Shown here: positions 56,833-64,000 of the stretch, piece after piece | Position numbering within the stretch: the first letter of the stretch is position 1 | Layout: the number at the start of each line of letters is the position of its first letter | DNA from: Gnetum montanum | Taxonomy: Eukaryota > Streptophyta > Gnetopsida > Gnetales > Gnetaceae | Direction of reading: 5' to 3' | DNA length: 64,000 nt | NCBI GenBank assembly: GCA_015680685.1 | Contig: MNCI01009462.1 | Location: 474,305 to 538,304, forward strand | Position numbers and translations under genes: made by a program | The notes under the pieces: generated by a model | What the model saw: only the letters and a program-made list of their open reading frames with translations | Database searches by the model: none | Told to the model about the DNA's origin: nothing

Positions 56833-59208
56833 AGGTGAGGGTGTGTTTAGATTATTGGGCTAGAAAAAAGGATGTTTTCATGGCTTATATTCTGGTCCAC
56901 TTAGCCGAGGTGTCAGTTGTAAGTTAACAGCCCTCGTAGCATTTCGTTGCTATGGATATGGAAGTATTTCTCCCTGCATTGATGTAGTAGGTGGTAACTA
57001 AGTGGGATGTTATGGAGGAGTGGTAGGAGAAGGTGATGGAGGGTAGAAGAGATGTGGGTTTGTCCCCCTTGGGTGATGGAGATGGATGTAAAAAATATTC
57101 AAGGGGATGGTAATAACTAGGAAAGGCTGCATGACTAGAAGAGTCTCTTGGAGAGATCGGTTGCTGAACATAGTACCCATAAGGATCTAGCTGTTTGTAA
57201 GGGTACTAATGCCTTAGAGGTGGCATCCCCCACACTTGTGGTTGCTACCACTATTGGAAGTATTCATATAGTTGTGGGGACATTCCACTTGGATAATATC
57301 CTTGCTGTTGCTGGTGGAACCATTTGGAATTGCCTTGTGGATAAGGAAACCTTCTAGGTGTTTGCCGTTGCGCCAAATGAGGGTTCAAGGCATACACCCC
57401 AGACTCTTGAAGATGTGACACCACAAGACAACATCCCTTAGGATGTTCATATTGGCATATGCCACATTCATCATCCTCCTCAGTGTCAGAGTCTGCAACC
57501 TGCTCTACTACAACAAATTTTCCCTTACCCTTATGTTCAGCATGTTCAGCTCCCTTCTTCTTGTGCTGATCACGGTCGTTATCCTATTCTCTAGACTCTT
57601 CTGCAATTTTCAATACACTTTGGAATTTCTCGTCCAAAGTGTCCCACATCTTATCCACCTTTGTTGATATTTTAGATGCAAAATTTTGTAACGTTAAGGT
57701 CTTTTGATTCACTGCTGCTTCTAGTGGTGATTCATCCTCCTCATCACAAAATTGGACCTCCCTTTTTCTAAGGGAAGGGTCCTGATTGAATTCTTCTACA
57801 CTCTCCATTTTCCTAAGTTCTCCTTCCTCCTTGGACACCTGATCAATGAGGTGTTGCAACTAATGGACCCTTAGCTTTGAGAGTCATCCCTTGGCGTACA
57901 CACCAAGGATCTTTCACATTTCAAAATGGAGCCTATCAATGATGTGGCAAAGCTGTGCCCATTGAGAGTAACCATGGCCAGGGCATCAATGCAACAATGA
58001 GTAGTACCTGCTCATGGTGGCATCCAAGGGTTCATGATTTCCTTGTTTCCAACCTTGGATCTGCCATCTTAGATTCGCCACTCTAGAGTATGTTGATATT
58101 TGTCATTGAAAATTTCAAGCATCGTACTCCATCTTCTGATTGATTTGGGCTCCAAGGACTGGTACCAACTTTCAACTTCTTTGATGAGTGTGCGAGGGAA
58201 TAACTTCAGCCATTGCCAATCATTGTCAATGTTTTGCAGGGTGTAGGTATCATGGAATGCTTACATGTGGGTCTGCAGATCATAGTTATATCCCCCTTCA
58301 AATCTAGGGATGTTGTTCATATCAACATGCTTGATCTAGCTATCCTTTATGTGCCTACTGGGAATTTGAACTACCTCTTTGATTTAGAGCATGCTCTAAG
58401 TAGCTAATAATGGCTTGTCTGAATCATCGTCTTGTTGAGGACCATGATGTCTGTGATGATTTTGGCTACCCCTCCTTTCATGCCAGTGAGCACCACGCGA
58501 TTGGTTGCACACTTCCTTACATTGCCCCTTTTGAACCTATTTACCACCATCCTTTTGCTCCTGCCTTTCCTCGTTACCCTTAGAGCTTGAGCTGGATGAA
58601 GGCATAGGAGAGGGAGAGGACGGAGAAGAAGGAGAGGCATCACCACCGCTCCGGTGTCGATCTCCTCATCTACCCTGATGGTGGCCTTGATCATCCTACC
58701 CAACCTTGCTACATGACCCTCCATACCCTTGAGGATCATGGTCACTTAGAGGTTTATTCTGAATGATTGACTGGAGGATCTGTTGCCCTAGGGGAAGTTT
58801 GGTCGAATGGGTATCGTGAAAGACAAGAGCCCCATTGTCTTGTAGCCCTTGCGAAAATAAGGGGTTACTAAATTTTTTCCTCTTCTGCTATTCATATCTC
58901 TCCACTTTCTACTGGTCTCTTGCCCATTGAGCCTCCATGGGATAATAGTCCTGGTAGTCATGATCCTCCATGACATACTCCACCACCCAGTCCTGGATGC
59001 CCAATTTGCCCAGATTGTGATATAGCATAGCAGGAGCTGATTGGTCTGGTGGTAGTACAATGCTACCCTCCATGTCCTACCATCACAGATGCTCATCCTA
59101 ATGTAGGATGAATGTGAAATCAGGGACATATTCATCGGGCTATTTGTACACCACCTAACATTCTTGTGGCACTAGTGGTTTGAATACCTCTCTCCTATGA
59201 GAAGACAT
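56833..59208 (-). pseudogene. gag: Gag of Athila-like element
   Basis: ATG at 59206-59208 opens MSSHRREVFKPLVP, followed by acidic and Ser/Pro-rich sequence. The retrotrans_gag core near 58340-58030 reads IPRFEGGYNYDLQTHM, then LFPRTLIKEVESWYQSLEPK and MLEIFNDKYQHT. A helical segment (57584-57859, QNFASKISTKVDKMWDTLDE) and an atypical zinc-knuckle-like CGICQYEHPKGC (about 57432-57466) come next, then a long Tyr/Gln/Pro-rich tail. Frames change at least four times. Confidence 0.82.
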
Positions 59209-59356
59209 GTTGGACGTTAGATGGTCCATGTAATCGGTGTACCTTACTATTTACTTAAATTCGCCAAGCGTGTGTAAATATTTCTATCCTAGGTCCATTC
59301 CAATGACTTGAATGATAATTTCACTAAGGTTAGATGATGCATGTAAGACTAACAGT
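59209..59356 (-). other. Leader between PBS and gag of Athila-like element
   Basis: About 150 bp, no features beyond the PBS at its LTR side. Confidence 0.5.
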
Positions 59357-59374
59357 CCTTGACAACGGCACCAA
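59357..59374 (-). other. Primer binding site, tRNA-Asp type
   Basis: Minus strand TGGTGCCGTTGTCAAGGA, directly after the 5' LTR, differs at few positions from TGGCGCCGTTGCCGGGGA, the tRNA-Asp primer site used by Athila-lineage elements. The differences are mainly C-to-T and G-to-A. Confidence 0.85.
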
Positions 59375-60287
59375 TGATGAGTGGCTAGGTACCCCTACAC
59401 CCAACCATACGAATCACGAGTGTTCATGCACGACTTGGTTGAAATCCGTAGACTATAAGCACTTAACATACACCAAACTCTAACCAGTGAAACCTTGGGT
59501 TAGAATGGTCATTGTCATCCTAATCTCACCTGTGAGGTTCTGTTTACAATGGTTAAGTGAAACTAAGGCTAATGATTTTTATAGCTTTTTAATTATCTTT
59601 TTGGGTAGCTAATTATCTTGGAAAGTAAGGCTAGAATATTAATTAATCTAAGAGTATATTAATCTAAGTCTTAACTATTCCTAACATAAGTATCTGATCC
59701 CATCTTCCGAGCACGTCCTGAGCATCTCCTAACACTTTTGGGTTACCAGACGTTAAGCGTCACTGGGTTTACCAAGTGTTTGAGTGACGTTCAAGATGGT
59801 CATAATTATGGCCTTTACAAACTACGAATGAGCAATAACGATTGAAATCATAATAACAAAAACTTAAGTAATTAACAAGTAACTAATAAAGCATAATCAT
59901 ATTAAAATATTGAATGCATAAAATAGCTAAGTCCAAATGCTGCAAGGAATGCTTAAATAGTTCATCTTTATTGTCGTCATGCCAATGGGCTCAGACACAT
60001 CAACACTTGAATAAAGAGTCGATCACTTTTCTTACACCTGTTGTGGGCACTTGGAAAATATTCTATCTCCTATGGAAAAAAACTGCAAGAACTTCACTAC
60101 AACTAACTGAAAGGTGCCTAAATGAGGTGGAAGGCCCTCTTATTTATAGGCCAGGATAGGCAGCTACGTAAACAGGGCCACATCGATGCAGGGAGGCTAC
60201 ATCGATGGGCATGCATTGACACGGCTGCGTATATGCAGCCTCGTATACGTGGCCTAGTCGACGCATTGACTGAATGACACTTCATCA
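59375..60287 (-). repeat. 5' LTR of Athila-like element
   Basis: 913 bp, direct repeat of 47191-48072, with an insertion of about 18 bp (gttgtgggcacttggaaa near 60041). Minus-strand TATA box CTATAAATAAG near 60140. Confidence 0.95.
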
Positions 60288-60292
60288 CCATT

Positions 60293-60732
60293 TTTGATAT
60301 CATGAGTGAGAGAGAGAGTTCTTAAGTATAAAGAGCTTACCAAGAAAGGGTATGTAACCACATTGAGTGAGTACAATGGATGATTGTAGCTCTAAGGTCA
60401 ACTTGTAGTGTATTACTCTTTATGTTCTATTCTCTTATGTCTTAATTGTGAGTTGAGATCTAAGTCCTACATTGTGAGAGAGATTCTCTATTGGTTATGT
60501 CTTGCATTAATAATTATTATTGTATGGTTGTATAGCCTCATATCCTACAATATCATTTGAGTGTGATAAGTTTTGGATGTTTATCAGTTTTGAGAACCTT
60601 GTTAAAATCTTTTAATAAATTAATTGAATATAGATAGATTTTAGGTTTTATAGACAAAAATTTTATCTTTGCATAATATCTAGATTTAGTATTTAATGGT
60701 GATTTATTTGTATAGTGAACCTACTCCATACA
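60293..60732 (+). repeat. 3' LTR of chromovirus-like element, part 2
   Basis: Continues 46594-47190. Aligned with 41641-42060: gagagagag, tctattggttatgtctt, taagttttggatgttt, taatatctagatttagt and gtgaac-t-ctc at the end. Confidence 0.85.
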
Positions 60733-60750
60733 CACACACACACACACATT
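60729..60750. repeat. (CA)n microsatellite
   Basis: Pure acacac run at the junction of the chromovirus LTR with the outer copia sequence; fragment A has (CT)n at the matching place. Confidence 0.9.
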
Positions 60751-61044
60751 GATGTATTGTATCTCCTTCATGATATCCTCTTCACACATGGTGAAATTAC
60801 TTGAAATGAAGTCAATGAAATGATTTTATCCTTTCCTTTGGTTCATTAGCTACTAGATCTACTGTTATTTCACTAACTTTGTATTAAGTGCATGCATTGA
60901 AGAAAGGGTGTGGTAACATAACTTCTTCTTAGATGCCTCTAATCCTTGGTACATGTCCTAGAATATTCTTTTGTACGTTATGGATTTCATCTTTTTTTGC
61001 TATAATTTGGGTTTTTTTCCTTTATGCTTTCTATCTTTGGAATA
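60733..61044 (+). repeat. Outer copia fragment B, continued
   Basis: Aligns with 39985-40290 (gatgtattgtat, cctttcctttg, actagatctact, gtgcatgca, gggt-tggtaacataacttct). The similarity ends where the pol coding region starts. Confidence 0.6.
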
Positions 61045-62142
61045 TGATGGGAGATAAAATTCAATTCATATACTTCATAGATAAAATTATTTTTGTTAAA
61101 GGATTAAAGCATAATATTCTTAGTGTTAGTCAACTCTATGATTCAAAATTCAATGTTACTTTTTCAAAAGAGACTTGTAGTATAAAAAACTTAACCATTG
61201 GAAACATTATGATAGAAGAACCTAGAATGGACAATGTTTACACTATTACATCTGGAGATAATCCTAACCTTAAATCCAAATGCTTGATTAGTAATATAGA
61301 TGATGCTTGTATGTGGCATAGAAAGCTACACCATATAAATAAAGAAATTTTTCAGGCTCTGGTGACAAAGAAAATGGTTTATGGATTGTCCAAACATAGA
61401 GACTCCAATTTGAACACTTGTGAAGCATGCCAAAAGGAAAAGCAAACAAGGGTAAGGTTTAGTAAGAAAAAATGTATCTCTACCTCTCATCCATTGAACT
61501 TACTTCACATGGATTTAGTTGATCCTTCTCAAACACTTAGTTTGGGGAATAAAAGGTATTTTATAACCATTGTTGATGATTAATCTTGTTTTACTTTTTT
61601 TACCTTCTTATATTACAAGGATGAAGTATTTTATCTTTTCTTAAGAATTTTCAATCAAATTCGAAAAGAAAAAGGCTATGGTGTTAAAGTCATCAAGGAG
61701 TGACAATGGAGGGGAATTCAAGAATGCCAAATTTGAGCAATTTTATCAAATGAATGACATATTTTATCAATTCTCTACTACAAGAACTCCCCAATTAAAT
61801 GGTGTAGTTGAAAGAAGGAATAAGATCTTGAATGAAATTGTGAGAACTCTATTGAATGACAAAAATCTTCCTTACCACTTTTGGGTTGAAGTAATTAACA
61901 TTCCATGCTATGTCTCCAATAGAGTTCTGGTAAGAAGGTTCACCTCTAAAACTCTCTATGAATTGTGGACTGGTAGAAAACCTTTGGTAGGTTACTTTCA
62001 TGTCTTTGGTTGTAAACACTATATTCTAAATGATAAATATATCTTACAAAAATTTGATCCTAAAATTGATGAAGGTATTTTATTAGGGTATTCTTTCATT
62101 AGTAAAGCATGTAGAGTCTTCAATAAAATAAAAATGTTATAG
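61045..62142 (+). pseudogene. GAG-pre-integrase and integrase of outer copia element
   Basis: FVKGLKHNILSVSQLYDSKF, then the zinc-binding part CMWHRKLHHINKEIFQAL and LNTCEACQKEKQTRVRF. The catalytic core has LLHMDLVDPSQTLSLGNKRY (first Asp), SRSDNGGEFKNAKFEQF (second Asp) and PQLNGVVERRNKI (Glu). It ends with the C-terminal FGCKHYILNDKYILQKFDPK and GILLGYS. One stop near 61584 and one frameshift near 61690 break an otherwise open frame. The style fits the SIRE/Tork side of copia. Gag and protease, normally upstream in the same ORF, are absent. Confidence 0.92.
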
Positions 62143-62459
62143 AAGAAACTATTAATGTTACAATTAATGATGATTACATTACTTCTCCACAACCTAATGA
62201 TGAAGTAGTTCCCATTCAAAAGTTTTCCAATGCCTCACAAGTACAAATTGACAAAAAATTAGAATTAGATAGTGAACATGAGGAAGAGCATGGAGAGATA
62301 TCACTAATTCAACTTAGTAGAACATACTCTGTCAATGATGTAATTGGAAAAGTACAAGTTGGGATTCATACTAGAAGCCAAACTAAGTAAATTTGTTCCT
62401 ATGCAACATATCTTTCACAACTAGAACCCAAAAACTTAAAATAATAAGAAGGAGAAGAA
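62143..62459 (+). pseudogene. Integrase-RT linker of outer copia element
   Basis: Acidic, poorly conserved coding stretch typical of the region between copia integrase and RT, with stops and one frame change after 62142. Confidence 0.6.
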
Positions 62460-63900
62460 GGGCGGATTTTTGCTATGCAAGATGAACTAAATCAATTTAC
62501 TAGGAATGATGTGTGGGAATTGACACCTAAACCAAATCATAAATAAATTATTGGAACAAAATGGATCTTTAGGAATAAAATCGATGAAAATGAAAATATC
62601 ATTAAAAATAAAGCTAGGATAGTTGAAAAAGGCTATAATAAAGAAGAAGAAATTGATTTTGATAAGACTTTTAATTTCACTGATAGACCTCAATATATTA
62701 TTTTGGCATATTCTAGTGTTAAAAATATCAAGATATATCAAATGGATGTGAAAAGTGCCTTTCTGAATGGAACCGTACAAGAAGAGGTATATGTTAGACA
62801 ACATAAAGGATTTGTTAATCCCATTAATCCTTATCATGTATATAGGCTCAAGAAGGCTCTCTATGGGCTTAAAAAATTTCCTAGAGCTTGGTAGGAAAGA
62901 ATTTCCCAACAACTTACATATAATGGTTTTGAAAGAGGTAAGGTTGATGTTACTTTATTTCTCAAAAGAGAAGGTAATGATTTACTTATTATTCAAATCT
63001 ATGTTGATGATATTATTTTTGATGCGACTAATGAATTTCTATACAAGAAATTTTCAGATCTTATGTAATCATAATGTGAAATGAGCATGATAGGAGAGCT
63101 CAAAAACTTTATTGTATTTCAAATTTATCAAAAAAAATATGGAATATTTATTTTTCAAATCAAATATGTCAAAGATTTACTAAAATTCTACTTGGTTGAA
63201 GCTAAGGTAAACACCATATCTATGGTAGCAAATTTCAAGCTCACTAAATATGATCAAGGAATATTTGTTGATCACAAGCTTTACATAGGTATGATAGGTA
63301 GCCTAATTTATTTAACTTCTAGTAGACTAGAAATAGCATTAAGTGTAGGAATTTGTGTTAGATATTAAGCCAACCCAAAAGAATCCCATTTAAAGGTTGT
63401 TAAACATATTTTTCACTATTTAAAAGGTACTACTAATTGGAGAATTTGGTATCCAAAGGATTCCCCACTTGATCTTGCCAGATATTGTGATGTAGATTGG
63501 GCATTTTCTTAGATGATCATCAAAGCCCAAATGAAAAGTGCTTTTTCCTAGGAAAAAGCCTTGTTTCTTGGATAACCAAAAAGAAAACATCCATAGCACT
63601 TTCTATGATAGAAGCTAAATACATTTTACCTAGAAGCTATTATACCCAACTTTTATGGATGAAAGAAACACTTAAGGACTTAGGGATAAAATCCCAATCT
63701 ACACCAATTTTTTTATGAAAATAGCAATGTCATCAATATGACAAAGAATCCAATCCAACATTCATGTACCAAACACATTAAAATTTGACATTACTTTATA
63801 TGAGAACACACTCAACATGGGCATATAAAGCTAAAATTCATTAAAATAGAAAATTAACCTATAGATGCTATCACCAAACTTCTTAATGAATGATGAATCA
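62460..63900 (+). pseudogene. Reverse transcriptase and RNase H of outer copia element
   Basis: FTRNDVWELTPKPNHK, GTKWIFRNKIDENENIIKNK, YQMDVKSAFLNGTVQEEVYV, RLKKALYGLKKFPRAW and IQIYVDDIIF (catalytic YVDD intact at 63000-63011). These are followed by YIGMIGSLIYLTSSRLEIAL, HLKVVKHIFHYLKGT, SLVSWITKKKTSIALSMIEA and NPIQHSCTKHIKI. About eight stops and two or three frame changes occur. The 3' LTR is beyond the window. Confidence 0.92.
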
Positions 63901-64000
63901 TTGCTCTCTGTAAAGACATGGAGATAGGACCCTATCCTATCAAGTAAGTTTTTTCTTCTAAATCTTAAAGAAAACATAGTTATTCTAGGCTCTCGATATA

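Larger units (their letters stand above)
47191..60287 (-). mobile_element. Athila-like Ty3/gypsy element with env-position ORF
   Basis: A 13.1-kb insertion with LTRs 47191-48072 and 59375-60287, termini TGATGA/TCATCA, a perfect 5-bp TSD, a tRNA-Asp-type PBS and a PPT. Minus-strand order: LTR, PBS, gag, protease, RT, RNase H, integrase, an internal U3-like promoter, an extra ORF, PPT, LTR. RT has VFMDDFS in place of YVDD, as in Athila. By eye the LTRs differ at under one base in ten, mostly as C/T and G/A changes. All genes carry stops. Confidence 0.93.
41036..60732 (+). mobile_element. Chromovirus-like Ty3/gypsy element, split by nested insertion
   Basis: LTRs of about 1 kb (41036-42060; 46594-47190 continued at 60293-60732) flank PBS, gag, protease, RT, RNase H and integrase in the plus orientation. 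Without the Athila-like insert the element is about 6.6 kb, normal for a chromovirus. Integrase sequences such as KLNFSSAYH and SNDVGIYFVFNVFNL are of chromovirus type. It lies inside the outer copia element between 41035 and 60733. TSD not resolved. Confidence 0.8.

Noticed and set aside
62487-62912. 141-residue minus-strand ORF
   Set aside because: Shadow of the copia RT.
1-64000. tRNA, rRNA or host protein-coding genes
   Set aside because: No cloverleaf, rRNA core or non-transposon domain was recognised on either strand.

Overview
This is plant nuclear DNA built almost entirely of decayed, nested LTR retrotransposons. I see no ordinary host gene, rRNA or tRNA. The pol families present are Ty1/copia and, within Ty3/gypsy, Tat, Athila and chromovirus. 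The high A+T content, long LTRs (0.9-1.9 kb), heavily stopped and frameshifted reading frames and nest depth suggest a large-genome seed plant. A gymnosperm is my best guess, but nothing here proves it.

Layout. (1) 1-5414: a minus-strand, gag-only copia-type element with about 1.06-kb LTRs, its 3' LTR cut by the window start. (2) 5415-20452: the 5' part of a minus-strand Tat-like element (T1): 5' LTR 19209-20452, PBS, gag, protease, then a multi-exon gene on the opposite (plus) strand, with degenerate tandem arrays of about 187 bp. A solo LTR of the same family (12390-13998, perfect 5-bp TSD) sits inside that antisense gene. (3) 20602-39784: a plus-strand Tat-like element (T2), about 19 kb: LTR, PBS, gag, protease, short tandem repeats, an antisense multi-exon gene with its own TATA box, tandem repeats of the same core, RT, two RNase H domains, integrase, a third array of the same core, PPT, LTR. 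(4) 41036-60732: a plus-strand chromovirus-like gypsy element whose 3' LTR was split by (5) 47191-60287: a minus-strand Athila-like gypsy element with intact ends and a perfect 5-bp TSD, carrying an extra ORF in the env position. (6) Pieces of an outer plus-strand copia element flank T2 and the chromovirus (20453-20601, 39790-41035, 60733-64000). Its integrase and RT lie at 61045-63900 and its 3' end is outside the window.

The most interesting signal is the antisense gene in the two Tat-like elements. T1 and T2 are in opposite orientations, yet each has, between protease and the pol side, a gene transcribed against the element. The two copies match in several exons, in at least one exact splice-donor position and in an acidic C-terminal tail. 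In T2 it lies downstream of a clear antisense TATA box and between tandem repeats with a shared core (consensus close to gaccttaaactag); part of the same repeat lies at the corresponding place in T1. A palindromic motif (CTATGCTACA/TGTAGCATAG type) recurs in the LTRs and again in the introns and promoter of the antisense gene. The Athila-like element offers a parallel: its env-position ORF lies downstream of a second, internal copy of LTR U3-like sequence with a TATA box.

Nearly every coding region is a pseudogene by stops and frameshifts. Coordinates of exons and domains come from reading the sequence by eye, so boundaries without a stated motif are approximate.
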